Shown piece by piece: positions 51,876-59,968 of a DNA stretch of 64,000 nucleotides (the stretch's first letter is position 1; the number at the start of each line of letters is the position of its first letter). The position numbers and the translations under genes were made by a program. Source of the stretch: Streptomyces sp. NBC_00483 (GTDB lineage Bacteria > Actinomycetota > Actinomycetes > Streptomycetales > Streptomycetaceae); NCBI RefSeq assembly GCF_036013745.1, contig NZ_CP107880.1, positions 2,976,001-3,040,000 on the forward strand, given 5' to 3'. The notes beneath the pieces are model-generated. The model was given only the letters and a program-made list of their open reading frames with translations. It searched no databases and was not told the DNA's origin.

Positions 51876-53621
51876 ATGACGGATTTCCGGGTGGGCGGGG
51901 ACGACTTCGAGGTGGACGGGCGGCCGGTGCGGCTGCTGTCGGGGGCCTTGCACTACTTCCGGGTGCACGAGGAGCAGTGGGCGCACCGGCTGCGGATGCT
52001 GCGGGCGATGGGCCTGAACTGTGTGGAGACGTACGTGCCGTGGAATCTGCACGAGCCGCGTCCCGGTGAGGTGCGCGACGTGGCGGCGGTGGGGCGTTTC
52101 CTGGACGCGGCGCGGCGGGAGGGGCTGTGGGTGGTCGTGCGGCCGGGGCCGTACATCTGCGCGGAGTGGGAGAACGGGGGGCTTCCGCACTGGGTGACGG
52201 GGCGGCTCGGGGCGCGGGTGCGGACCGGGGACGCGGAGTTCATGGCGGCGGTGGAGCGCTGGTTCGGGGTGTTGTTGCCGCAGATCGTGGAGCGGCAGGT
52301 GGACCGGGGCGGTCCTGTGCTGATGGTTCAGGTGGAGAACGAGTACGGCAGTTATGGCTCGGACCACCGTTATCTGCGGGCTCTTGCCGATCTGCTGGTG
52401 GGGCTCGGGGTGTCGGTGCCGCTGTTCACGTCGGACGGGCCCGAGGACCACATGCTGAGCGGGGGTTCGGTTCCTGGGGTGCTGGCGACGGTGAACTTCG
52501 GCTCCCGCGCGCGTGAGGCCTTCGAGTCGCTACGTAGGCACCAGGCCACGGGGCCGTTGATGTGCATGGAGTTCTGGTGCGGCTGGTTCGACCACTGGGG
52601 TGCGAAGCACGTCGTGCGGGATCCGCGGGAGGCGGCGGACGCGCTGCGGGAGATCCTGGAGTGCGGGGCGTCGGTGAATCTGTACATGGCGCACGGCGGA
52701 ACGAGTTTCGGGGGTTGGGCGGGCGCGAACCGGGGTGGCGGCGAGCTGCACGAAGGGCCGCTGGAGCCGGATGTCACGTCGTACGACTACGACGCCCCGA
52801 TCGACGAGTTCGGCCGCCCCACGGAGAAGTTCTGGCTGTTCCGTGAGGTGCTCGCCGCGTACGCGGAGGGACCGCTGCCCGAGGTGCCGCCGCAGCCCCC
52901 GGCCCTCGCGGGTCCGGTCACGGCCCACCTGACGGTGTTCACGGCCCTGGACGGGGTGTTGGAGGCGCTGGGTGGTCCTGAGGCGGAGTACGCGGTGCCG
53001 CCGTCGTTCGAGGACCTGGACGTGGACCGTGGCCTGGTGCGGTACGCGGTGACGGTGCCGGGGCCGCGGCAGCCGTATCCGTTGCGGGCGCGCGGGCTGC
53101 GGGATCTGGCTCTCGTGTACGTCGACGGGGAGCGGGCCGGGGTGCTCACAGAGGAGGAGCCCGATCTGGCAGAGCCGGTTGCGGGGCACGCGCGCGCGGA
53201 GCTGTGGGTGGAGTCCCTGGGGCGGGTCAACTACGGGCCGCGCACGGGTGAGTCGAAGGGGATCACGGGCGGGCTGCTGCACGAGCGGCAGTTCCTGCAC
53301 GGGGTGCGGGCGCGGGGGCTGCGCCTGGACGCGTTCACGGCTTCCGGGGTTGCCGGGCTGCCGTCCGCGGCGGCCGAGGGCGAGGGGCGGGGCCTGCACC
53401 GGGGGTCGTTCCAGGTGTCGGGGGCCGGGGACGCGGCACTCGAACTGCCGGGCTGGGGGCGGGGCTTCGTGTGGGTGAACGGGTTCTGCCTGGGCCGCTA
53501 CTGGTCGGCAGGTCCGCAGGACGCCTTGTACGTGCCGGGTCCGGTGCTGCGCGAGGGCGTGAACGAGGTGTGGGTGCTGGAGCTCGATCGGGCCGGGGAG
53601 CCGCGGGTCGTGTTGCGTTGA
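51876..53621 (+). CDS. GH35 beta-galactosidase
   Basis: 581 residues, no signal peptide, so cytoplasmic. The TIM-barrel domain starts SGALHYFRVHEEQWAHRL and has VVRPGPYICAEWENGGLP; the GH35 acid/base Glu is in QVENEYGSYG (E156) and the nucleophile in LMCMEFWCGWFDHWG (E232). NLYMAHGGTSFGGWAGA follows. Beta-sandwich domains fill the C-terminal part and end in GFVWVNGFCLGRYW-SAGPQ and VPGPVLREGVN. It removes terminal beta-galactose. With the exported GH101 enzyme nearby, Gal-beta-1,3-GalNAc is a plausible substrate. GAGGAG precedes the ATG. Confidence 0.93.
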   Translation: MTDFRVGGDDFEVDGRPVRLLSGALHYFRVHEEQWAHRLRMLRAMGLNCVETYVPWNLHEPRPGEVRDVAAVGRFLDAARREGLWVVVRPGPYICAEWENGGLPHWVTGRLGARVRTGDAEFMAAVERWFGVLLPQIVERQVDRGGPVLMVQVENEYGSYGSDHRYLRALADLLVGLGVSVPLFTSDGPEDHMLSGGSVPGVLATVNFGSRAREAFESLRRHQATGPLMCMEFWCGWFDHWGAKHVVRDPREAADALREILECGASVNLYMAHGGTSFGGWAGANRGGGELHEGPLEPDVTSYDYDAPIDEFGRPTEKFWLFREVLAAYAEGPLPEVPPQPPALAGPVTAHLTVFTALDGVLEALGGPEAEYAVPPSFEDLDVDRGLVRYAVTVPGPRQPYPLRARGLRDLALVYVDGERAGVLTEEEPDLAEPVAGHARAELWVESLGRVNYGPRTGESKGITGGLLHERQFLHGVRARGLRLDAFTASGVAGLPSAAAEGEGRGLHRGSFQVSGAGDAALELPGWGRGFVWVNGFCLGRYWSAGPQDALYVPGPVLREGVNEVWVLELDRAGEPRVVLR

Positions 53622-53625
53622 CGCG

Positions 53626-53659
53626 GGCGGGCCCCGGGGGACGTTCCCCGGGGCCCGCC
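53626..53659. terminator. Bidirectional terminator between GH35 and GH101 genes
   Basis: Perfect 14-bp stem GGCGGGCCCCGGGG and its complement around GACGTT, five bp after the GH35 stop. It can also act for the convergent GH101 transcript, beyond the 15-bp tandem repeats. Confidence 0.85.
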
Positions 53660-53667
53660 TCGGCGCC

Positions 53668-53742
53668 TCAGACGATCTCGGCTCAGACGATCTCGGTTCA
53701 GACGATCTCGGTTCAGGCGAACTCTGTTCAGACGATCTCGGT
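53668..53742. repeat. Five 15-bp tandem copies of the GH101 stop-codon segment
   Basis: Units of TCAGACGATCTCGGT start at 53668, 53683, 53698, 53713 (diverged) and 53728. On the minus strand each unit spells ACCGAGATCGTCTGA (Thr-Glu-Ile-Val-stop). The last unit (53728-53742) is the true end of the GH101 gene and the other four lie just past it. Confidence 0.95.
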
Positions 53743-56700
53743 GACCTCGAAGGCGTCCAGGGCGAACTCGGCGGTGCCGTCGTCGCCCGTCTTGCGCAGG
53801 CCCACCCAGGCCTCCCCCTTGTCCGGTGCGGTGAACTCGTAGGTGAGCGTCGCGGGTTGGGTGGCCACGGGCAGGTCCTCGCGGGACAGTTCCTTGGCCT
53901 CCGGGCTGTCGGCCGCGGTGATCCAGGCGTACTGGCCGGCCTTCTCGTTCTCGTAGCGGAAGGAGACCCGGTACCGCTTGCCGGGCTCGAAGCGGGCCGT
54001 GTGCGGGACGGTGCGGTAGACGAGGCCGGTGTTCTCGCCGCGCGACTTGAGGGACTGGGTGCCGTCGACGACGTCGTCGATCGCCTTCCCGTTCCAGCCG
54101 CGCTGGGTGTACGGCGCGTGCCGCTGGGCGATGTGGGTGCGCGGGTCGGTGGAGCCTCCCGCGTCGCCCTTCACGAACGGGCCCCAGCCCTGGGGGACGT
54201 GTTCAAAGTCCTCGTGGGCCACGGTTCCGGCGGGCAGGTTCGGTGCGGGCGACTTCACGATACGTACATTGTCGAAACGGACCCGCGCCGAACCGGCCGC
54301 AGCGCGCAGGGCGAGGGTGACCGGGCCGCCACCGGCCGGGACGGTGAAGTACGTGGTCATCCGCTGGAAGCGGGTGTCGTGCTTGCGGTCGGCGGCCACG
54401 TGGTTGCCGGCGGTGGAGGTGTCGGTCCGGTTCGTGGCAGTCACTCCGTCGACGGTGCGCACCTCCAGGGTGGCCGTGCGCCGCTCTCCCGCCTTGGCGC
54501 CGACCTCGACCTGCACGGACGCGGCGTAGCTGCCGGGGGCGAGCCGGGTCAGCCGCTGGGAGACGGTGGCGGCGGCGCCGGGGCCGATGACGAGTTCGTG
54601 GTCGCCGAGGTCGCTGCGCTCGACGGAGGCGGGCCCGGTGACCGTCCAGCCCTTCAGGGAACCGGAGTTGAAGCCCGGGTCGCGCAGCGGCGTGCCCTGG
54701 CCCCAGTCGGGCGCGCGGTCGAGGTCGGTGCGGTCCCGGTAGAGGACGTAGGGCCGGTCGGCGTCGGCCTTCAGCGTCACCTTGCCGCCGGACACGGTGA
54801 CGTACGAGTCGAAGACGCGGCCCTGGTCGGTGAGCCGGTACAGGGCCACCTTGGCCCTGCTCTCCCACGCACGCGGGAGCCGCCAACTGGTGCTGCCGCC
54901 CTGCGGGTTGTAGTGGTACAGCTTCGTCGGGTCGGCGGCTCTGCGCGGTTCCCAGGGCAGCAGATAGGTGCCGGCGTCGTAGACGAGGCGGCCGTCGGTG
55001 GTGATGCGGCGGGCGCCGGAGGCGTCGGTGACGCTCGTCTTCGTGGCGCCGGAGAACGTGATCTCGTGCTCGCCCCAGGTCTTGATCGGCTGCGCCTGGA
55101 GGTACTTGGCGGGCAGCGAGTGCGTCCAGATGAGGCGGTAGAAGTCCGTCCAGTCGGTCTTGCCGGTCCAGCCCTCGAAGTTGCCCATGCGGGCGACGCC
55201 GAGGAGGGTGGGCCACTTGTCGGCGAAGACGTCCTTCTGGTGGTGGCGGATGAAGCGGATCAGCTTCGAGTTGATGCCGCGCGAGGTGTCGGGGCCGTAG
55301 TCGGTCTCGGTGGCCCAGTGCGACCAGAGCGAGGACCTCTCGAACCCGTGGCCCCACTCGGACGTGACGTTCCAGCCCTGGCCGCGGAAGGCGCGCTGGA
55401 GGCGGTCGGAGGTCCAGCCGGACTCCCGGAACACGTCGATGTAGAGGGTGTTGAGGCCGTCGTCGGTGTCGCGGCGCAGGTCGGCGAAGCGCCCCACGAT
55501 GTCGCCGGAGACGAGGTCGCGGCGCTGGTCGATGCGGTAGCTCTGGTCGAGCCAGTCCCACTGCTCGTCGCTCTTGTCGACGAGTTTCTCGGAGAAGGCG
55601 TTCGCGACGGGGTAGGACTCGGTGGCGTTCACGTGGACGGCGAAGTCGCTGTTCCACTTCTTGCCCTCGCGGACCAGGGTGTTGAGATCGTCGAGGCCGC
55701 CCGCGCGCGCGTTGTAGTTCCCGGCGTAGTCGGGGTGCGCGGAGTCGTGGCCCTCTGACTGATAGCCCTTGAGGAGGGTGTACTGGCGCAGCCCGTCGGT
55801 GGCCAGGTGGATCCGTTTGACGTTGTCGAGGGTCGCGAGGAACGGGTTGGTGGCCTGTGACGCGAAGTTGAACGGGATGTGCGGGACGACCCGCAGGTGC
55901 TGTTCGTCGGCGCCGCGCGGGGTGTGGGCGATGTCGCGGAAGGCGATGGCGGCGTCCTGCCAGTCGACCTTGCCGTCGCCGTTCCGGTCGCCGGTCACGA
56001 CGACCGTCGCGTACGGGAGGGGTTCGGTGGCGTCGACCGGGGCGGTGGCGGCGCGGTGTGTCCACTGGCCGGGGGCGAGTCGGGCGGCGGTGTGGCCTTC
56101 GCGGCGCACGGTCTCGCGCCACAGGCGGCCGTTCTCCCAGGTGGTTCCGGCGGCGCTGTCGGGCTTGTCGTAGCTGGTGTTGGTCTCGATCGCGCCGCCG
56201 AGCCGATCGTGGGCGACGACGGCGTAGGCGCAACCGGTGGGCGCCTGGGCGGGGCTGTCGGTGGTCGGGGTGACGAGGGTGTCGCCGCTCTTGGCCTTGT
56301 CGAGCTGCACGGTGGCGGCGAGGAGGGCGGCGCCGGGCTGGTCGCTGCGGACGGACAGCAGGGCGAGGCCGGGGAACTGGAGGGTGCCGACGCGCAGTTG
56401 CGCCGTGTCGCTGATCTTCGTGACGCGCCAGTCGACCTGGTGCCCCTCGACGGCGATACGGATGTCGATGGTGGTGCCGCCGGTCAGGGTGAGGCGGTAG
56501 TCGGCGCGGTCGGCGGCGGGCGTGCACGTCACCTTCGGGGTGTGCTCGGCGCCGTCGATCAGGAGCGTCGTGACCGGGTCGGGCTGTGCGTGCAGGACGG
56601 CGCCGGTGGCGCGGTCGGTGTAGGAGACGACGAGGGGGAAGGCGGTACTGACGCGGACGTCGAGGTCCCGGGAGCGGATGACCGCTCCGTCGGCGGCGGT

Positions 56701-56934
56701 CGCGGTGGCCGTGGGGGTCGCGGCGCGGGCCGTGCCGGTCAGGGCGAGGCCGAGTGCGGCACCGGCCCCGCCGACCGCCCCGGCGGCGACGAGGGATCTG
56801 CGGCTGGGGCCGGGCGTCGCGTCCCGCGGGTCGCTGCCGGGTCGGGCCGGCCGGCCGGGGCGGCCCGGCTCCACCTCCTCGCCCCTCGAACTCTCCGAGT
56901 TCTCCGACGGCTGGCCTTGGGGCTGCTCGGGCAC
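53728..56934 (-). CDS. Tat-exported GH101 endo-alpha-N-acetylgalactosaminidase
   Basis: 1068 residues. A long Pro/Arg-rich N-region precedes a twin-arginine signal PSRRSLVAAGAVGG (about 44-75). A beta-sandwich domain is followed by the catalytic barrel (about 330-700) with TLYIDVFRESGWTSDRL, expected to carry the nucleophile Asp, and GWNVTSEWGHGFERSSLWSHW, which holds the likely acid/base Glu and conserved aromatic residues. Two C-terminal carbohydrate-binding-like beta domains follow (about 740-900 and 910-1060). GH101 enzymes release the core-1 disaccharide Gal-beta-1,3-GalNAc from Ser/Thr of mucin-type glycoproteins. GTG 56934 was chosen because AAGGAG lies seven bases upstream. The 3' end carries the 15-bp tandem repeats. 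Confidence 0.87.
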   Translation of the reverse strand: MPEQPQGQPSENSESSRGEEVEPGRPGRPARPGSDPRDATPGPSRRSLVAAGAVGGAGAALGLALTGTARAATPTATATAADGAVIRSRDLDVRVSTAFPLVVSYTDRATGAVLHAQPDPVTTLLIDGAEHTPKVTCTPAADRADYRLTLTGGTTIDIRIAVEGHQVDWRVTKISDTAQLRVGTLQFPGLALLSVRSDQPGAALLAATVQLDKAKSGDTLVTPTTDSPAQAPTGCAYAVVAHDRLGGAIETNTSYDKPDSAAGTTWENGRLWRETVRREGHTAARLAPGQWTHRAATAPVDATEPLPYATVVVTGDRNGDGKVDWQDAAIAFRDIAHTPRGADEQHLRVVPHIPFNFASQATNPFLATLDNVKRIHLATDGLRQYTLLKGYQSEGHDSAHPDYAGNYNARAGGLDDLNTLVREGKKWNSDFAVHVNATESYPVANAFSEKLVDKSDEQWDWLDQSYRIDQRRDLVSGDIVGRFADLRRDTDDGLNTLYIDVFRESGWTSDRLQRAFRGQGWNVTSEWGHGFERSSLWSHWATETDYGPDTSRGINSKLIRFIRHHQKDVFADKWPTLLGVARMGNFEGWTGKTDWTDFYRLIWTHSLPAKYLQAQPIKTWGEHEITFSGATKTSVTDASGARRITTDGRLVYDAGTYLLPWEPRRAADPTKLYHYNPQGGSTSWRLPRAWESRAKVALYRLTDQGRVFDSYVTVSGGKVTLKADADRPYVLYRDRTDLDRAPDWGQGTPLRDPGFNSGSLKGWTVTGPASVERSDLGDHELVIGPGAAATVSQRLTRLAPGSYAASVQVEVGAKAGERRTATLEVRTVDGVTATNRTDTSTAGNHVAADRKHDTRFQRMTTYFTVPAGGGPVTLALRAAAGSARVRFDNVRIVKSPAPNLPAGTVAHEDFEHVPQGWGPFVKGDAGGSTDPRTHIAQRHAPYTQRGWNGKAIDDVVDGTQSLKSRGENTGLVYRTVPHTARFEPGKRYRVSFRYENEKAGQYAWITAADSPEAKELSREDLPVATQPATLTYEFTAPDKGEAWVGLRKTGDDGTAEFALDAFEVTEIV

Positions 56935-56998
56935 GGCGCACTCCTTCTCACGGCGGCTTGGCGTGTCGATCACGATGCGCCGGGCGGGGCGGGAGAGC

Positions 56999-57010
56999 CC
57001 ATGGACAAAG
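56999..57010 (-). promoter_or_regulatory. Candidate AraC-regulator site (copy 2) upstream of GH101
   Basis: The minus strand reads CTTTGTCCATGG, 64 bp before the GH101 start codon, identical to the site at 51792-51803 upstream of GH35. Confidence 0.6.
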
Positions 57011-57086
57011 GGGCGGCAGGTCTTGGATTAATGGCCGTACTCTGGAGGCGCCGGGTACCGGCCCGGCGGACCCAGGGGGTGCGCGC

Positions 57087-58007
57087 GTGGCGGACGGCGG
57101 ACCGGTGGTGCACGGCTATCCACATCTGGAGACGGTGCGGTCGGCGATCACCGCGCTCTACAAGCGGCTCTCCTACGACTCGGTGCACACGTTCTCGTCG
57201 AGTGTCGCCCCGGTCGATGTCGCGTTCAGCGACGTCGACGATCTGTATCTGGGTGTGCAGCGGGTGGCGCGTGAGCTGGTGCGGCACTATCGGCTCCCGG
57301 ACGCGCGGATGATCGTGAGTTTCCGGGAGATGCGGCATGCGGCGAGCGTGGAACTGGCGGCGGGCCCCGAGTACTTCATCGAGTTGAACGACCGGTTCCG
57401 TACGCATCGCCGGGACATCGGCGCGGCGCTCGCCCACGAGATCATGCATGTGTATCTGCACCGTCTTGACCTGTCGCTGCCGGGGACGCGGGACAACGAG
57501 ATCCTGACCGATACGGCGGCCACGTATCTGGGTGCGGGCTGGCTGTTGCTGGACGCCTTCCGGGAGGATGCGGCGTCCTCGCAGAAGCTGGGCTATCTGA
57601 CGCCTGAGGAGTTCGGGTACGTGCTCGCGAAGCGGTCCCTCGTCTTCGGTGAGGGACCGGAGACGTGGTTCACCAGTCCGCAGGCGTACTCGGCGTACGA
57701 GCGGGGTCTTGAGCAGGCGCGGCGGGACGAGCGGCAGCCGCCGATGACCGCGGCGGGGTGGGCGGGGCGGCGGCGTTATGCGAAGGACCGCCGGTACGCG
57801 CAGGACCACGGGCCGCGCGGGCTCGACCCGGCGAGCCCCTACACGTTCTCGGCCGCGGCCGACGGCGACGGGGCGTCGCGGCGGGGTGGTGGGCTGCGGG
57901 TGGCGTTCGCGTGCCCGACGTGTCATCAGCGGATCCGGGTGCCGGTGCGGGGCCGGGTGCGGGCGCGGTGCGCGCTGTGCCGGACGGTGTGGGAGTGCGA
58001 CACGTAG
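57087..58007 (+). CDS. Putative HExxH metallopeptidase-like protein with C-terminal zinc ribbon
   Basis: 306 residues, no signal peptide. A central helix ALAHEIMHVYLHRLDL gives H117-E118-x-x-H121, and DNEILTDTAATYLGAGW follows with an acidic residue (E138 or D142) placed to be a third zinc ligand, the layout of a gluzincin. The last 35 residues hold CPTCHQ and CALCRTVWEC, a four-cysteine zinc ribbon. I do not recognise a named family. The context (divergent from GH101) is uninformative. The GTG at 57087 follows AGGGGG. Confidence 0.75.
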   Translation: MADGGPVVHGYPHLETVRSAITALYKRLSYDSVHTFSSSVAPVDVAFSDVDDLYLGVQRVARELVRHYRLPDARMIVSFREMRHAASVELAAGPEYFIELNDRFRTHRRDIGAALAHEIMHVYLHRLDLSLPGTRDNEILTDTAATYLGAGWLLLDAFREDAASSQKLGYLTPEEFGYVLAKRSLVFGEGPETWFTSPQAYSAYERGLEQARRDERQPPMTAAGWAGRRRYAKDRRYAQDHGPRGLDPASPYTFSAAADGDGASRRGGGLRVAFACPTCHQRIRVPVRGRVRARCALCRTVWECDT

Positions 58008-58117
58008 GCGCACCGCGCGCCTCTTGAAGACGCGCCTCCAGAAGGCGGCGACGGCGCTGCGGCGGGAGAGTGCGTGGCCGAACTCCCCCGCCGAACCGCC
58101 GAACCGCCTCGCGAGCG

Positions 58118-59074
58118 TCACGACGCCCCGTACACACCCCCCGGCACGGCCGCGCGCGCCAGCAGCTCACGGGCCACGTCCCCCGCGCCCGCCGGCGTCC
58201 ACCGCTCCTCCTTGTCGACGGTCGGGCCCGGCCGCCAGCCCTCCATCACGGTGATCCGGCCCGCCTCCACCTCGAAGACCCGCCCGGTCACGCCGTCCGC
58301 CGCGGCCCCCGAGCCGAGCCATACGACCAGCGGTGACACGTTCTCCGGCGCCATCGCGTCGAAGGCTCCGGACCCGGGTGCCGCCATGGTCTTGGCGAAC
58401 GTCGCCTCGGTCATCCGGGTGCGGGCGGCCGGTGCTATCGCGTTGACCTGCACGCCGTAGCGCCCCATCTCGGCGGCCGCGACCAGGGTCAGGCCGAGGA
58501 TCCCGGCCTTCGCCGCGCTGTAGTTGCCCTGCCCGACGGACCCCAACAGGCCCGCTCCGGAGGACGTGTTGACGACCCGGGCCGCCGGTGTGCGTCCGGC
58601 CTTCGACTCCGCCCGCCAGTACGCGGCGGCGTGCTTGAGCGGCAGGAAGTGGCCCTTGAGGTGGACCCGCATCACGGCGTCCCAGTCGTCCTCGTCGAGG
58701 TTGACGAGCATCCGGTCGCGCAGGAACCCGGCGTTGTTCACCAGTGTGTCGAGGCGCCCGAAGGTGTCGACGGCCGCCGCGACGAGCGAGGCGGCACCTT
58801 CGGAGGTCGCTATGTCCGCGCCGTGCGCCACGGCCTCGCCGCCGGATTCCCGTATCTCCTGGACGACTTGGGCCGCCGGGCTGTCCGGGGCGGGGGCGCC
58901 GTCCAGGCCCACCCCCAGGTCGTTCACGACGACCTTCGCGCCTTCGGCCGCGTACGCGAGGGCGTGCGCGCGTCCGAGTCCGCGGCCCGCTCCCGTGACG
59001 GCGACCACCCGCCCCGCGCACAGGCCTCCGCCACCGGCTCCACCGTCTTCGCCGACCGGCTTCGCATCCGTCAT
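58118..59074 (-). CDS. SDR-family dehydrogenase, Rv3548c-like (steroid C/D-ring block)
   Basis: 318 residues. NAD(P)-binding motif VVAVTGAGRGLGRAHALA (about 23-40), VVVNDLG, LVNNAGFLRDRML, and the catalytic Ser-Tyr-Lys in NTSSGAGLLGSVGQGNYSAAKAG. A C-terminal extension past residue 260 (RVFEVEAGRITVMEGWRPGPTVDKEERW) is typical of the SDRs related to multifunctional beta-oxidation enzymes. Its order and direction beside the second SDR and echA20-ipdABC match M. tuberculosis Rv3548c. Its start is one base past the upstream SDR's stop, and its AGGAGG lies within that gene's last codons, implying coupling. Confidence 0.85.
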   Translation of the reverse strand: MTDAKPVGEDGGAGGGGLCAGRVVAVTGAGRGLGRAHALAYAAEGAKVVVNDLGVGLDGAPAPDSPAAQVVQEIRESGGEAVAHGADIATSEGAASLVAAAVDTFGRLDTLVNNAGFLRDRMLVNLDEDDWDAVMRVHLKGHFLPLKHAAAYWRAESKAGRTPAARVVNTSSGAGLLGSVGQGNYSAAKAGILGLTLVAAAEMGRYGVQVNAIAPAARTRMTEATFAKTMAAPGSGAFDAMAPENVSPLVVWLGSGAAADGVTGRVFEVEAGRITVMEGWRPGPTVDKEERWTPAGAGDVARELLARAAVPGGVYGAS

Positions 59075-59075
59075 C

Positions 59076-59837
59076 TCACGCCTCCTTGTTGGCAGTTGCC
59101 GCGTCCTTGTTGGCCGTTGCCGCGTCCAGGAACGCGGGGAGCTCGCCGCCGCCGTGCATCAGCAGGCTCGCCCCGGTGATGTACGAGGCGGCGTCCGACG
59201 CCAGGAACACGGCGGCGTCGCCGACCTCGCGCGGCTCGGCCAGGCGCCCCATGGGCACGGTCGCGCCCACCGCGGCGATGCCCGCCTCATCGCCGTAGTG
59301 CAGTTCGCTCAGTTCGGTGCGGACCATGCCGAGCACCAGGGTGTTCACCCGTATTCGGGGCGCCCACTCCACGGCCATGGACCGCGCGAGGTGCTCCAGG
59401 CCCGCCTTCGCGGCCCCGTACGCCGCGCTGCCCGGCGAGGGGCGGCTGCCGCTGACGCTGCCGATCATCACGATCGAGCCGCGCGCGGCGTCGAGCTTCT
59501 CGCGGGCGGCCAGGGACGCGGTCAGCGCCGCCGTCAGATTCAGTTCGAGCACGCGTGCGTGCCGGACCGCGTCCGCCTCGGCGAGCGGGCGGTACGGCGT
59601 GCCCCCCGCGTTGTTCACCAGCACGTCCACCCGGTCTAGGCCCGCGAACAGCTCCTCCACGGCGGCCGCGTCCCGCAGGTCGACCGGTATGAACTCGCAG
59701 CCGTCCAGCGGTTCTTCGGGCGGTCTGCGGGCGCAGATGATCACCCGCGCCCCGGCCCGCGCGAAGGCCCCGGCGATCCCGGCGCCCACTCCTCTCGTGC
59801 CGCCGGTGACGACGACGACCCGACCGCTCAGATCCAT
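59076..59837 (-). CDS. SDR-family dehydrogenase, Rv3549c-like (steroid C/D-ring block)
   Basis: 253 residues. VVVVTGGTRGVGAGIAGAFA (about 7-26), VLVNNAGGTPYRPL, and the catalytic triad region IGSVSGSRPSPGSAAYGAAKAG. It lacks the C-terminal extension of its neighbour. Position and direction match Rv3549c. It probably oxidises or reduces a hydroxy/keto group of a propanoate-indane CoA intermediate, but the exact substrate is unproven. ATG 59837 follows AAGGGG. The last codons encode a duplicated heptapeptide DAATANK (21-bp tandem repeat near 59082-59126). Confidence 0.83.
   Translation of the reverse strand: MDLSGRVVVVTGGTRGVGAGIAGAFARAGARVIICARRPPEEPLDGCEFIPVDLRDAAAVEELFAGLDRVDVLVNNAGGTPYRPLAEADAVRHARVLELNLTAALTASLAAREKLDAARGSIVMIGSVSGSRPSPGSAAYGAAKAGLEHLARSMAVEWAPRIRVNTLVLGMVRTELSELHYGDEAGIAAVGATVPMGRLAEPREVGDAAVFLASDAASYITGASLLMHGGGELPAFLDAATANKDAATANKEA
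59082..59126. repeat. 21-bp in-frame duplication at the 3' end of an SDR gene
   Basis: Two copies of GACGCGGCAAC(T/G)GCCAACAAG on the minus strand encode DAATANK twice, followed by EA-stop. It is the third 3'-end tandem duplication in this window. Confidence 0.85.
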
Positions 59838-59916
59838 CCCGGACCCCTTCCCGACCCTTTCGGGTCCACTTGCGCCGACCGCTGCCCGCCCCATTCCGCT
59901 CCCCCTCGCCGCCTGC

Positions 59917-59949
59917 TACCGTCATCGACGTACCAAACAAACGTTAGGT
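59917..59949 (+). promoter_or_regulatory. Promoter -10 and inverted-repeat operator between the two halves of the Ipd block
   Basis: A -10-like TACCGT (59917-59922) is followed by the 18-bp imperfect palindrome ACCAAACAAACGTTAGGT (59932-59949), with half sites ACC(A/T)AAC separated by four bases. It lies 19 bp before the echA20 start and would also be close to the divergent SDR transcript. The form is that of a TetR-family operator. It does not match the KstR2 consensus I recall from mycobacteria. Confidence 0.5.
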
Positions 59950-59968
59950 GGAAAGGTAGCTGAACGCC

